Shown: positions 33,707 through 42,247, counted from the stretch's first letter. The stretch: DNA of 64,000 nucleotides from Flemingiibacterium sp964603455 (GCA_964603455.1 CAZRVL010000002.1:18090-82089); one strand, 5' to 3'. Notes: a model not told the origin generated them from the letters alone. Numbers and translations are program-made.

Positions 33707-34687
33707 ATGAAACTTAAACTTGAAGATATAAAACGCATAGCATTCGGTGTCGTTTCGGTCGAGGAAAACCTCGGCGCATTTACGTTCCACCGTTTTACAA
33801 AGGAACAGGCAGAAAGCTATTCAAGGTGTAGACACAACATCGATTTCTTTAATAAGACCTTCGCTACCGCAGGCGTTCGTCTCTCATTTTATACGAATGC
33901 TGAAAAAATGAGCTTCGACTATAAGTTCGCCCCGGCATCAAGCCGTATGTACGGTTGGTTCGATATTTATGAGGACGGAGTAATGACATCTCATGTCGGC
34001 GGCGAAGGCAAGCTCTTTACCGCAGGACACGCAGACATATACTTTTCAAAGGGTGAAAAACGTGTCGAGATATATTTCCCATGGTCAAAAGCGACATTCA
34101 TTTCGAATGCCGAGCTTGACGGCGATATAATATCACCATGCCACAGAAGTCGTTCTATGATATGCTTCGGTGACTCTATCACTCACGGCTATGACGCTGT
34201 GTATCCTTCCCTCTCATATGCTTCGATACTCGCAAAGGAGCTCGATGCAGATGCTGTGAACAAGGGAATCGGCGGCGATATATTCTTCCCCGAGCTTGCA
34301 CTTCTTAAAGATCCCATAGAACCGGATATTGTGACTGTTGCATACGGAACAAATGATTGGAACAACTGCACAATTGAGCAATTTAAGGAAAATTGCTTCG
34401 CATTCTTTAATAATCTCTCAAGCACATACAAAGAAGCCAATATATTCGCGATCACGCCTTTATGGCGCGCAGACCTTGATAAAGAAACAAAATTCGGTAT
34501 GCCTCACTGCGAGATGTTTGAACTTATGCGCAACATACTGACAGACCTTAAGATAAATGTTATAAATGGTTACGATCTCACTCCGCATATAAAAGAATTT
34601 TATTCGGACGAATATCTACATCCCAACGATCTCGGATTTTCAATATATGCGCGTGAGCTGACAAAGCAAATTAAAAAATATTTATAA
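33707..34687 (+). CDS. SGNH/GDSL-family hydrolase
   Basis: Probable carbohydrate esterase. The first 140 residues form a beta-sandwich (FTFHRFTKEQAESY onward), then the SGNH domain: block I CFGDSITHG (nucleophile Ser), block II NKGIGGD, block III YGTNDW, block V DEYLHPND (Asp-x-x-His). The two-domain plan recalls CE2-type acetyl-xylan esterases, where a jelly-roll precedes the SGNH fold. No signal peptide, so cytoplasmic. It is followed after 19 bases by the GDPD gene. 326 residues, ribosome binding site CGGAGA. Confidence 0.88.
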   Translation: MKLKLEDIKRIAFGVVSVEENLGAFTFHRFTKEQAESYSRCRHNIDFFNKTFATAGVRLSFYTNAEKMSFDYKFAPASSRMYGWFDIYEDGVMTSHVGGEGKLFTAGHADIYFSKGEKRVEIYFPWSKATFISNAELDGDIISPCHRSRSMICFGDSITHGYDAVYPSLSYASILAKELDADAVNKGIGGDIFFPELALLKDPIEPDIVTVAYGTNDWNNCTIEQFKENCFAFFNNLSSTYKEANIFAITPLWRADLDKETKFGMPHCEMFELMRNILTDLKINVINGYDLTPHIKEFYSDEYLHPNDLGFSIYARELTKQIKKYL

Positions 34688-34706
34688 ATGAAACGGAGAA
34701 ACAATC

Positions 34707-35444
34707 ATGAAACTCACAGGAACAAAACTCATTTTCGCTCATCGCGGTGCATCGGCTTATGCCCCCGAAAACACGCTTCCGGCATTCGAGCTTGCCGCAG
34801 ACATGAAGGCATTCGGAGTTGAGCTTGACGTTCATCTCACCAAAGACGGTGTTTTGGTCGTTACACACGATGATGAGATTTCTCGCGTATCAGATGGAAG
34901 CGGAAAAGTAAAGGATATGACCTTTGAAGAGCTCAGAAAATTCAACTTTGCGGCAAAATTCGCCGACAAAAAGTTCGGAGATGTAAAGATACCGACCTTG
35001 GATGAAGTATATGAGCTTCTCGCTCCGCGTGGACTTTATGTAAACGTTGAGATAAAAGCAAACGGAGACGAGGTCATTAAGAAGACTCTCGAATGCGCAG
35101 AAAAGCACGGTATGAGAGATAAGGTCATCTATTCTTCCTTCAACCATTGGAATCTCACAAATGCGCTCGAACACGACAGTGAAGCATTTGTTGCACCTCT
35201 CTATGGCAGTGAGATCGTAAAGCCTGCGGATTATGCCGCACTCTTCGGTGCTAAAGCGATCCATCCGCATTTCTGGCAGATAATAAATCACCCCGAAATA
35301 GTCGCTCATGCAAAAGAGATCGGTGTGCGCGTACATCCCTGGACAGTCGATAATCCTGCCGACATCGAAACTCTCTGCAGCTTAGACATCGATGCAATAA
35401 TAACCAACAGACCTGACGTTGCGCTTGACATCGCCAACAGATAA
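34707..35444 (+). CDS. Glycerophosphodiester phosphodiesterase
   Basis: Hydrolyses glycerophosphodiesters to glycerol 3-phosphate and an alcohol. Motifs: IFAHRGASAYAPENT (catalytic His-Arg), GVELDVHLTKDG (metal Glu and Asp), VTHDD (catalytic His), and VNVEIK. 245 residues, UgpQ-like, without signal peptide. It lies 19 bases after the SGNH hydrolase gene, CGGAGAAA ribosome binding site, same transcript. Confidence 0.94.
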   Translation: MKLTGTKLIFAHRGASAYAPENTLPAFELAADMKAFGVELDVHLTKDGVLVVTHDDEISRVSDGSGKVKDMTFEELRKFNFAAKFADKKFGDVKIPTLDEVYELLAPRGLYVNVEIKANGDEVIKKTLECAEKHGMRDKVIYSSFNHWNLTNALEHDSEAFVAPLYGSEIVKPADYAALFGAKAIHPHFWQIINHPEIVAHAKEIGVRVHPWTVDNPADIETLCSLDIDAIITNRPDVALDIANR

Positions 35445-35480
35445 AAAAGATAAAGCATATAAGTTAGAGTCAAAACACTG

Positions 35481-35596
35481 CCGATATAATTTATGAGGAG
35501 CTTAAGACCTTCAGAGAGCGTCCATCTCTGACTATTGATGAGCTTATAAAAATATTGGAAGACAGAGTTAATAATTATTATCGCGAACTTTCGTAA
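35481..35596 (+). pseudogene. Possible small-gene remnant (about 37 codons, no start codon)
   Basis: An open stretch begins after TAG (35468-35470) with SQNTADIIYEELKTFRERPS and continues TIDELIKILEDRVNNYYRELS to TAA. The composition is protein-like, helical and charged, but no start codon or ribosome binding site is present. It may be the end of a decayed gene, or chance. I do not recognise the family. Confidence 0.3.
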
Positions 35597-35620
35597 TTTT
35601 TGCGTTTTCTTTCGCATAAA

Positions 35621-35657
35621 ATATCCCTGCTCATAGTGACGAGCAGGGATATTTTTC
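35621..35657 (+). terminator. Intrinsic terminator after GDPD gene
   Basis: 12-bp perfect stem ATATCCCTGCTC/GAGCAGGGATAT (35621-35632 with 35641-35652), then TTTTC. Confidence 0.88.
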
Positions 35658-35682
35658 TATTTATAAAACGGAGGGATGATCT

Positions 35683-36309
35683 GTGAATATTGGGATAACA
35701 TCAGGCGGTCGATTAAACCACAAGTATTTGGAAATCGTGAAAGATCTCGGTGCCGCTTCGATAATATTGACTCCCGAATATGACATACAGTCTGCACTTA
35801 AAGACTGTAGATCTATAATTTTCAGCGGCGGAGGAGACATATCTCCGGAATATTTTGGAAAATATCAATACGATTCATCATTATTAAAAAATGTTGATCG
35901 GCGAAGAGATGAATTTGAACTTGGGCTTGCAAAAGCAGCATTTGAAAACAGTATTCCATCTCTCGGTATCTGCCGCGGTATACAGATAATGAATGTTGCG
36001 CTCGGCGGCGATCTTTTGCTCGATATTGACGGACATATGCAAAATACATCAAGGGATATGTCCTCTCACACGGTAATAACTAAAAACGGATCTATGCTTT
36101 CAAGGCTCTTGGGAGCTCAGCTCGAAGTCAACAGCTTTCACCACCAGGCTGTAAATAAAGTATCAAGTAAGTTTAATATTTCAGCAATATCAGAGGACGG
36201 CATCATAGAGGGAATTGAAGCTCGTGATCGAGTCTTCGTAGGCGTTCAATGGCATCCCGAATGGATGGCAATCGGCATCTGCAAGGAGCTTTTCAAGCTT
36301 CTTGTATAG
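35683..36309 (+). CDS. Class I glutamine amidotransferase-like hydrolase (peptidase C26)
   Basis: A 208-residue protein of the gamma-glutamyl-hydrolase/PuuD group, which cleaves gamma-glutamyl amides such as gamma-Glu-GABA. It has IIFSGGGDISPEYF, the nucleophile cysteine in SLGICRGIQIMNVALGG, and the His-Glu pair in VQWHPEW. N-terminus is shorter than PuuD. Starts with GTG behind GGAGGGATGATCT. Monocistronic as far as can be seen; the actual substrate is unknown. Confidence 0.85.
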   Translation: MNIGITSGGRLNHKYLEIVKDLGAASIILTPEYDIQSALKDCRSIIFSGGGDISPEYFGKYQYDSSLLKNVDRRRDEFELGLAKAAFENSIPSLGICRGIQIMNVALGGDLLLDIDGHMQNTSRDMSSHTVITKNGSMLSRLLGAQLEVNSFHHQAVNKVSSKFNISAISEDGIIEGIEARDRVFVGVQWHPEWMAIGICKELFKLLV

Positions 36310-36333
36310 TCGAAAATTGTCTATCGATTTCTC

Positions 36334-36362
36334 TTTACTTTTTGAATAAAATGTGCTATTAT
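36334..36362 (+). promoter_or_regulatory. Promoter of second DUF6514-like gene
   Basis: TTTACT (36334-36339), 17 bases ending AATGTGC, TATTAT (36357-36362). Together with the bases upstream (CGAAAATTGTCTATCGATTT) it resembles the promoter of the paralogue at 22558. Confidence 0.75.
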
Positions 36363-36412
36363 ATTATTAGCACCAGAATTGTGTGCAATAATTTATCAAA
36401 GGGGATCTCGCT

Positions 36413-36712
36413 ATGAACACAAACACACAACCATATCTTTCAAAAGCAGCGGTGTTTTACAGCAGAAAGAAATTTGAAAACGGTACGATGCTCGAAATCA
36501 TTGTGGACTGCTTACATATCGAAGGAAGGCAGGATTTTCGATTTACTGTTCTCTTCACAAATGAGAACGAGATCGAATACGCAGAGCTTGACGATGTGAC
36601 ATCTGACCGTGAATGTGCCGAAAAGCTGTTCTCGCTTTTGACTACAGGAAACGTTTATCCCTGTCATCTTAACGATATTGCGGAAGATTTCTTAATATCC
36701 TATGTAAAATGA
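36413..36712 (+). CDS. DUF6514-like small protein, copy 2
   Basis: A 99-residue protein, the better-defined copy of a paralogous pair (see 22655-22969). It starts MNTNTQPYLSKAAVFYSRKK and ends with EYAELDDVTSDRECAEKLF and GNVYPCHLNDIAEDFL. The family is of unknown function. Predicted soluble alpha/beta fold, no membrane segment. ATG 36413 lies behind AAGGGG. The two copies have similar promoters 13.8 kb apart, suggesting a duplication that included the promoter. Confidence 0.82.
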   Translation: MNTNTQPYLSKAAVFYSRKKFENGTMLEIIVDCLHIEGRQDFRFTVLFTNENEIEYAELDDVTSDRECAEKLFSLLTTGNVYPCHLNDIAEDFLISYVK

Positions 36713-36721
36713 GCAAGCCCC

Positions 36722-36757
36722 CCCCCGACTGTTTATTAGGTCGGGGGTATATTTTTT
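36722..36757. terminator. Terminator between DUF6514-like gene and Gx-transporter gene
   Basis: Stem CCCCCGAC/GTCGGGGG (36722-36729 with 36740-36747), 10-base loop, then TATATTTTTTT. It is overlapped by the last codons of the minus-strand gene. Confidence 0.8.
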
Positions 36758-37248
36758 TGCCTGTTGCAGATAAGCTGAGCACATATTCCGGTGAGTAGCC
36801 CCGAAACTATTCCGGACACCATGAGAGCCGGAAGATATACGATTATCGCAAATGTCCTCATAACCACTACCGCAACCGCTATCTGCCCTATATTGTGAAA
36901 TATCGCTCCGCTCGGACTGGCTATCCACATATGGGAGACGGGAATAAATTTTTTTATAAAGAGCATTCCGAACAAACAGCAGATCGCACCGCCTAAGCTG
37001 TACATCAGCGAAACAACGCTTCCGCTGAATATGCTTCCGAGTACTATCCGCACCAACACTATGAGCCAAACCTCAGATGGTTTGTATTTATAAACCGCAT
37101 ATACCGTAACAATATTTGCAAGTCCGAGCTTGACACCAGGTATAGGTATCAGATTAGGTATCCTCAGTTCAATTATAAATATAATCAGCGAGACCGCGGA
37201 TAGCAGCGCGAGCTGTGTGAGCTTTTTTGTTTTCATTTCAGTCATCAA
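36736..37248 (-). CDS. Gx transporter family membrane protein (EetB-like)
   Basis: A 170-residue protein with about five membrane helices, of the family once named heptaprenyl diphosphate synthase component I. Typical motifs are IPNLIPIPGVKLGLANIVTV (split IPNLIPIPG/VKLGLANIV) and GSIFSGSVVSLMYSLGGA. In Listeria the related EetB belongs to the flavin-based extracellular electron transfer locus. It overlaps the NusG-II gene and is the last gene of the FMN-binding operon. An electron-transfer or quinone-precursor role is inferred from this association. Confidence 0.85.
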   Translation of the reverse strand: MMTEMKTKKLTQLALLSAVSLIIFIIELRIPNLIPIPGVKLGLANIVTVYAVYKYKPSEVWLIVLVRIVLGSIFSGSVVSLMYSLGGAICCLFGMLFIKKFIPVSHMWIASPSGAIFHNIGQIAVAVVVMRTFAIIVYLPALMVSGIVSGLLTGICAQLICNRQKNIPPT

Positions 37249-37603
37249 AGCGAATGATCAATTTATTCGGCAGACATACTATCGGATTTGCTTCATTCTT
37301 TAATTTTCCCATATGCACGCAGGTCTGATCCGGACAATCTGCCGAGCTTATGTTAATACTTCCGTTTTCAATGCAGACCACATTCTCACCGCCCGATTTC
37401 GACATTATCGTAAACGTGCGATCTTTTTCGCATGAAAGATCTATCCGCTCTATAAGCTCACCGTCTTGAACTATCGATACGATATTTCCGCCGCTTTGAC
37501 TGTTCATTGAAACGGCAACAACCAACGACACCGAAAGGATCAAAATAAGGAGCAAGATAAATATTTTTATAACAACACCTTGATCATTCGCCATGTTTCT
37601 CAT
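37238..37603 (-). CDS. NusG domain II-containing exported protein (EetA-like domain)
   Basis: A 121-residue protein with one N-terminal membrane helix (about residues 9-29) and an outside-facing NusG-II beta domain. The domain has the typical SADCPDQTCVHMGKL motif containing two cysteines, ending IVCLPNKLIIRF. Domain-II proteins of this type sit beside Gx transporter and FMN-binding genes, and are part of EetA in Listeria extracellular electron transfer. It overlaps both neighbours by 4-11 bases. Confidence 0.87.
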   Translation of the reverse strand: MRNMANDQGVVIKIFILLLILILSVSLVVAVSMNSQSGGNIVSIVQDGELIERIDLSCEKDRTFTIMSKSGGENVVCIENGSINISSADCPDQTCVHMGKLKNEANPIVCLPNKLIIRFDD

Positions 37604-38742
37604 TTTTTCGCCTGCCCGAGCGCAGCTTCTACAGCCTTCATGATTCCCTTTGAGCTATATGTCGCACCGGATACTGCATCGACCTCTGTGCTCTGAAAAG
37701 CGATAATAGCACCGATAACATCCGATTTCGCCTGATCAAAATACCAAGTGTCCTCTTCCTCAGACGATGCCTCGACAGCTGTTATCTTGTCATTTTCGAT
37801 AGTTATTGTTACGGTAATGTCACCGTCATAGCCATAAGCCGATGCAGTATACTTTCCATCATTATATATAGACTGATCATCCGAAATATCGTCCAAGACT
37901 TCAGTCTCAGAGTCTGCGAATGTTTCAGATTCAACCGATGCACTCGTATCAACACCTGCATCCGGAATATCGGCTTCATCCTCAGTTTCAAACGGTATCA
38001 AGAGTATGATAACGATAACCATTCCGGCAACGAACGCAGCTCCGCAGATACGGCTGACCATCTTGCTCATATCAGGCTTTTTCCTTATAACAGCCTTTTT
38101 GATACGGCAGGCAGCATAGCCTAAAAATACGATACTGTATGCTATCACATTGATACTGCTGTCAAGATTTCCGCTGCGTGCCGATGGAACAAAAAGTATC
38201 ATAACATGAAGGTATATAAAGGCATAAAATAAATATGCCATCCGCTGTATTTTCTTCCAACGCTTTGCCGACATCTTTTTTCTGACAGACGGTACAGAAA
38301 GTATCGTCAACGGTATCATAATGACCAGCATTATAAGAGAAAGAGTTCCGGCTGCCAAATGTGTCGGTCTCATACTCAACGGTGCTGTGAACATACGTAC
38401 AAAATACGTCTTTCCGTAGCCTATATTATGACCGAGCGTGAGTATTGCGGCGATTATCGAAAGCTCACCTCTTATCGGCATTAGAGCCTTTATCAATTTT
38501 GAGCCGTTCTTTAACGCTCCAATCCACATTATTATGCACCAAAGTGCCGTTGCAAATACACCGCGTGTAAACAATCCTGCAATATTCTGAACTATCGCAG
38601 GCATATTTCGAACATTTACCAAAATTCCTGCGACAGATACGACCGCAGCTGCCGCGTAAAATATCACACTATGCTTTTTTATCGCATTTTTTAAGAAAAA
38701 CGCAAACAATAGTGCTAATATCAACGCTGTGACAAATAACAT
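37600..38742 (-). CDS. Membrane ferric-reductase-like protein with FMN-binding domain
   Basis: 380 residues. The N-terminal two thirds have about seven membrane helices with histidines in TLGHNIGYGK, RPTHLAAGTL and YLHVMILF, like the haem-binding YedZ/ferric reductase fold. After an acidic linker comes an extracellular FMN-binding domain (YNDGKYTASAYGYDG), with the covalent flavinylation motif VSGATYSSKG. This suggests a protein carrying electrons across the membrane to outer FMN, for metal or other extracellular reduction. ApbE, the enzyme that would attach FMN, is not in the window. It lies in the operon with NusG-II and Gx genes. Confidence 0.85.
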   Translation of the reverse strand: MLFVTALILALLFAFFLKNAIKKHSVIFYAAAAVVSVAGILVNVRNMPAIVQNIAGLFTRGVFATALWCIIMWIGALKNGSKLIKALMPIRGELSIIAAILTLGHNIGYGKTYFVRMFTAPLSMRPTHLAAGTLSLIMLVIMIPLTILSVPSVRKKMSAKRWKKIQRMAYLFYAFIYLHVMILFVPSARSGNLDSSINVIAYSIVFLGYAACRIKKAVIRKKPDMSKMVSRICGAAFVAGMVIVIILLIPFETEDEADIPDAGVDTSASVESETFADSETEVLDDISDDQSIYNDGKYTASAYGYDGDITVTITIENDKITAVEASSEEEDTWYFDQAKSDVIGAIIAFQSTEVDAVSGATYSSKGIMKAVEAALGQAKK

Positions 38743-38759
38743 AACTACTCCTTTTTATA

Positions 38760-38803
38760 AAAATACCGGCATCAAGACCGAAAAGTCTTCATGCCGGTCG
38801 TGG
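38760..38803 (-). terminator. Hairpin terminator inside the FMN locus
   Basis: ACCGGCAT and AAGAC pair with GTCTT and ATGCCGGT (38765-38798) with one mismatch, followed on the minus strand by ATTTTT. It lies between the surface-protein gene and the membrane FMN gene. Only readthrough would reach the latter, so the surface protein is probably made in excess. Confidence 0.8.
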
Positions 38804-38860
38804 CTCAAATGTGTCGGATATTCGACTTAAATATCATACCTCGAACACATCCGTATTTTT

Positions 38861-40318
38861 TCAGTCTTTTTTCTTGCGAACAGCGATTCCGAGAGCTGCC
38901 GCACCCGAAATGACTGCCGCTACTATGACAGCACCGAAGGCATCGGGAGTCTGAGCCGCATGATCCACAGAATCATTCTTAGCTGCCGAAGTTTCGGGAG
39001 CTTTTGCGGTATTTGAATCAGACAGAGAAACTATTTTTGAATCCTTTACAGTTGCCTTAAAGGTCAATGCGTTGTTATAGCCGGTAGAAGCTACGCTGAG
39101 CTCATATTCGCCGTCATTTGCAAATACCTTGTTCTCGCCGCTTGCAGCAGACGCATCGATAGAACCGTCTTCGCCGATTATCTTAACCGAACGCTTGCCG
39201 GAAGCCGCATAAGAGGTCTCGCCGACAGTAACAGCAGAAATGTTCTTCATGAAGTTTGCATAATCAGCATCGGAGGCACCGTCAGCCTTAACGATACCGG
39301 AATCAGAAACATCGGCGGGAACAGAAGCTGTGCTGAGTGTGAAAGAAGTGTTTACATCCGCATACTTTCCCGAAGCATCGCTGACTGTGAGGGTGTATTT
39401 TCCGGGAAGTGCATTGCTGTATGTAACAGACGAATCATTTGCAGAACCGTTGAGTCCTTCCACCGAATACTGTTTGTTATAATCAGTTGGGAATCCGGAT
39501 AATTTTACTAAGGTCTTTCCGGCAGATATATCTGCATCCGATACTTCGAGTGTATTCTCGAATTTTACCGGAACATAAAGCTCGGTGTCAAGAGTATGAT
39601 AGCCCGAATCTGTGATATAGGTTATCTTTGTGATGGTCTGACCTGCTATAGAAGCATAGTTCTCATATGAAAGCTTATTTCCGTGTCTTTCTTCGGTCAC
39701 AAATCCTACAGACCATGCGATCTCATCGCGCCAAATGTTTTCAAGATGGCGCATACCATACTTGTCACCGTTCGCGGTCTCAAGCACGATACCGAATATT
39801 CTTCCCACATCAGAAGTACCGTTTGCATTATTGACAGCCGCATCAATGCAATAGTCGCCGTAGTTAGTTTCGGTAGCAAGCTCAGCTGTAACACCTGTGA
39901 TAGCCGCGGTCTCGCCCTTGACCTCAGAGAACGATGCCTTTCCGCTCGATACTGTAACTTCCTTGTATGCCGCAGGAGTTGATTCGAGAGGAGTAAAGCC
40001 GTAATTGTTTTCGCCGAGAGCATCGAGATCGGCAGACGAGATAGCTACAGGATATACAACGCCGTTGATAACTCCGCTGCCGTCTGCATTTTCGGTATTG
40101 TATGTGCCGGCAGTCAGATTTTCATTCTTCCACTTGGAAGTTGTAGCCGACGATACCGCATCTACACCCGAAGCAAGTCCTTCGGAAGAATAAAATTCGG
40201 AATACGGTATCTGCATAGTTCCGTAAACAACGTCTTCTGCTGCCGAAGCGGCAAGCGGGATCGCACTTGTGAGAAGTGCTGCACAGAGAATTATCTGCAA
40301 ATTTTTTCTGTTCTTCAT
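38861..40318 (-). CDS. Secreted, cell-surface Tp47-domain-like protein of the FMN/iron locus
   Basis: 485 residues with a signal peptide (about 1-26), then MQIPYSEFYSSEG, VDAVSSATTSKW and RHLENIWRDEIAWSVGF. I recall these as the clostridial family annotated penicillin-binding Tp47 domain C-containing, function unproven. Beta-sandwich repeats follow (YNKQYSVEGL; GKYTLTVSDAS). The end carries AAQTPDAFG, a hydrophobic helix and RKKKD, resembling a cell-wall sorting signal. The VSSAT segment looks like a flavinylation motif (SGAT) but lacks the glycine. It is the first gene after two iron-box-like palindromes. A role in iron or haem capture or electron transfer is inferred from context. Confidence 0.75.
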   Translation of the reverse strand: MKNRKNLQIILCAALLTSAIPLAASAAEDVVYGTMQIPYSEFYSSEGLASGVDAVSSATTSKWKNENLTAGTYNTENADGSGVINGVVYPVAISSADLDALGENNYGFTPLESTPAAYKEVTVSSGKASFSEVKGETAAITGVTAELATETNYGDYCIDAAVNNANGTSDVGRIFGIVLETANGDKYGMRHLENIWRDEIAWSVGFVTEERHGNKLSYENYASIAGQTITKITYITDSGYHTLDTELYVPVKFENTLEVSDADISAGKTLVKLSGFPTDYNKQYSVEGLNGSANDSSVTYSNALPGKYTLTVSDASGKYADVNTSFTLSTASVPADVSDSGIVKADGASDADYANFMKNISAVTVGETSYAASGKRSVKIIGEDGSIDASAASGENKVFANDGEYELSVASTGYNNALTFKATVKDSKIVSLSDSNTAKAPETSAAKNDSVDHAAQTPDAFGAVIVAAVISGAAALGIAVRKKKD

Positions 40319-40350
40319 TAATATATCCTCTTACTTTCTGTATTTGTTAT

Positions 40351-40368
40351 AGTTAGCCATAGCTAACT
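40351..40368. promoter_or_regulatory. DtxR/IdeR-like palindrome, proximal
   Basis: AGTTAGC CATA GCTAACT is a perfect palindrome of two 7-base arms (40351-40357, 40362-40368), 33 bases upstream of the surface-protein start. It resembles iron-dependent DtxR/IdeR-family boxes (TTAGG..CCTAA type with GTTAGC half-sites). Confidence 0.65.
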
Positions 40369-40416
40369 TTATTCCAAAAAATAACGCTCATATAAAATTG
40401 TCAAAAGCGACATCGC

Positions 40417-40434
40417 GGTTAGCCTTTGCTAACC
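40417..40434. promoter_or_regulatory. DtxR/IdeR-like palindrome over transcription start
   Basis: GGTTAGC CTTT GCTAACC, arms 40417-40423 and 40428-40434. It lies 8 bases downstream of the minus-strand -10 (40442-40447), so a bound repressor would cover the start site. Its centre is 66 bp from that of the other palindrome. Confidence 0.7.
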
Positions 40435-40441
40435 ATGTAAT

Positions 40442-40470
40442 AGTATATCACAAACTCACCGAATTGTCAA
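40442..40470 (-). promoter_or_regulatory. Promoter of the FMN/surface-protein locus
   Basis: Minus-strand TTGACA (40465-40470), a 17-base spacer ending TTTGTGA, TATACT (40442-40447). The start site falls in the palindrome at 40417-40434. Confidence 0.85.
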
Positions 40471-40612
40471 TATAAATTTTGAAAATTTCCTTTTTTTGGC
40501 GTTCGTGCGGAATGAACTTAAAAATTTCAGAAACGATTTTGTAGATTTTGCGCAGTATCGTGTAAATATCGTCATCTTCGTAAAACTGACATATTTTTAA
40601 GCATTTATGTCA

Positions 40613-40641
40613 TTTACATTTCTTCAGGTTTGTGATAAAAT
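40613..40641 (+). promoter_or_regulatory. Promoter of solute-binding lipoprotein 2
   Basis: TTTACA (40613-40618), 17 bases ending GGTTTGTGA, TAAAAT (40636-40641), leaving a leader of about 100 bases. The -10 region (GGTTTGTGATAAAATATAAT) matches that of era. Confidence 0.78.
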
Positions 40642-40747
40642 ATAATCAGCATACAGGCACTGCATTATATCATTGTTGAAAAACAATATAATATCAAGTT
40701 TACAGCTCCAAAAGGCAGCTATGTTAAGGAGCGGAAAGGAATTTTTT

Positions 40748-42244
40748 ATGAAGGGCAAAAAAACATCATATGCGAAGCGTTATATAGCCACACTGCTTCT
40801 GATCTCTATTCTTTCGGCAAGCATTTCGTGCGGAGAGCAGACAGAATCCAAAGACACCGAAACCTCATCCGAAGCAACAACAATGGCAGTATCCGAGGAA
40901 TACACATATCCCGACAAGGACTTCGGCGGATATGAGTTCACAATATACAATGCCGATGTTCAGTTCGGGTGCAATATACGTGTTGATTCGGAGGAACAGA
41001 CAGGTGAAGCTTTAAACGATGCGATATACGAGAGAAACCGCCGCGTTGAAAATAAATTCGGTTGCTTGATACGCGAATTTCAAGCCGATGCCTCTGCATG
41101 GGGCGATGGTCAGAGAAATATGTGCAAGACCATATCTCAGATGGTAATGGCAGGCGACAGCGATTATGATGCCGCTTATCTGCCGATATATTTTTCGCCA
41201 TCGGTAGTTACCGAAAATTATCTCGAAGACCTTTACACCATTCCTGAGCTTCAGCTCGATGAAAAATATTGGGACAATGTAATAAACAACGACCTGACGC
41301 TCAACGGTCACTTATACACCGCCTCAAGTCCTCTGAACTTCATGTCGCTTGACCTTGCGTGGGTACTTTTGTTCAATCAAAATATGATGGACGATATGAA
41401 TATCGAATATCCGTATGATCTTGTACGCGAAGGCAAATGGACGCTTGATGCATTGAACACTCTTGTCAGCTCCGTTGCATCCCTCAACGGTGATGATTCG
41501 TTCAGCTGGGATCCCGATGGAAATTCGATCTATGGAATCGCGAATCATGTAAATGCTCCGTCGCCTTTCCTATTCAGTGCCGGAAACAGTCTGATGACTC
41601 GCGAAAACGGCAGTTTTAAATTTACCGCAGATAACGAGCATATGTATTCTACTGTTGAAAAGCTCATCACCATTCTAAACCAATTGAACGGAAATGCTTA
41701 TTCCGAAAGTTCATCCGGTGCAGACTTTACAAAGCGTGACGGTTATCTCTACGCATTCTTCAATGACCGTTCTCTGTTCATAAGCTGTGAATTAAAATCG
41801 ACTCTCGAACTTCGTTCCATGAGCTCGGATTTTGGTCTTGTTCCGATGCCGAAATACGATGAGAATCAGGAAAACTACCTATCATACGTAAATCCCGTAT
41901 CATGCTTCTTGACTGTTCCGATAACCAACCCCGATAAGGAACGCACGGGAATAATACTTGACGCGCTCACATACGACAGCTATAAAAACTGTCTGTCGGT
42001 ATATTATGATCTTACGGTTTCGTACAAGGGACTCAGAAACGATGATTCAATCGAAATGCTTCAAATCATACGCGATAATCGATCGACTCAGCTGACAAAT
42101 CTCTTCGGAATAACCTCAGACTTAGACTCACGGCTTCAATCGATAATCGTAAACGGAAACAACACTGCTGCTTCGACTATTGCTGCCGCCAAGGAATCGG
42201 TAACTGCAAATCTCGATGAAGTACTCAATGCTCTTAATGGTTAG
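40748..42244 (+). CDS. Extracellular solute-binding lipoprotein (orphan), copy 2
   Basis: 498 residues, lipid-anchored. The signal peptide with lipobox SASISC is preceded by basic MKGKKTSYAKR. The family core is seen as GYEFTIYNADV, GEALNDAIYERNRRVE, LVREGKWTLDAL, and FNDRSLFISCEL. The calcium-like loop is altered here (SLNGDDSFSWDPDGN). The start at 40748 is chosen by GGAAAGGA; an in-frame ATG at 40673 is too far. No transport permease is adjacent. It is followed by a terminator and a convergent AraC gene. Confidence 0.9.
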   Translation: MKGKKTSYAKRYIATLLLISILSASISCGEQTESKDTETSSEATTMAVSEEYTYPDKDFGGYEFTIYNADVQFGCNIRVDSEEQTGEALNDAIYERNRRVENKFGCLIREFQADASAWGDGQRNMCKTISQMVMAGDSDYDAAYLPIYFSPSVVTENYLEDLYTIPELQLDEKYWDNVINNDLTLNGHLYTASSPLNFMSLDLAWVLLFNQNMMDDMNIEYPYDLVREGKWTLDALNTLVSSVASLNGDDSFSWDPDGNSIYGIANHVNAPSPFLFSAGNSLMTRENGSFKFTADNEHMYSTVEKLITILNQLNGNAYSESSSGADFTKRDGYLYAFFNDRSLFISCELKSTLELRSMSSDFGLVPMPKYDENQENYLSYVNPVSCFLTVPITNPDKERTGIILDALTYDSYKNCLSVYYDLTVSYKGLRNDDSIEMLQIIRDNRSTQLTNLFGITSDLDSRLQSIIVNGNNTAASTIAAAKESVTANLDEVLNALNG

Positions 42245-42247
42245 ACC

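Larger units (their letters stand above)
40319..40747. other. Divergent regulatory region of FMN locus and solute-binding lipoprotein 2
   Basis: 429 bases without a gene. The left half holds two GTTAGC palindromes and the minus-strand promoter; the right half holds the plus-strand promoter (40613-40641). The stretch 40480-40600 shows nothing I can name. Confidence 0.7.

Noticed and set aside
40442..40470. Second possible promoter for the FMN locus, TTGACA near 40397-40402 on the minus strand
   Set aside because: It has no acceptable -10 at 16-18 bases (only TTTTTT); the promoter at 40442-40470 is much better.
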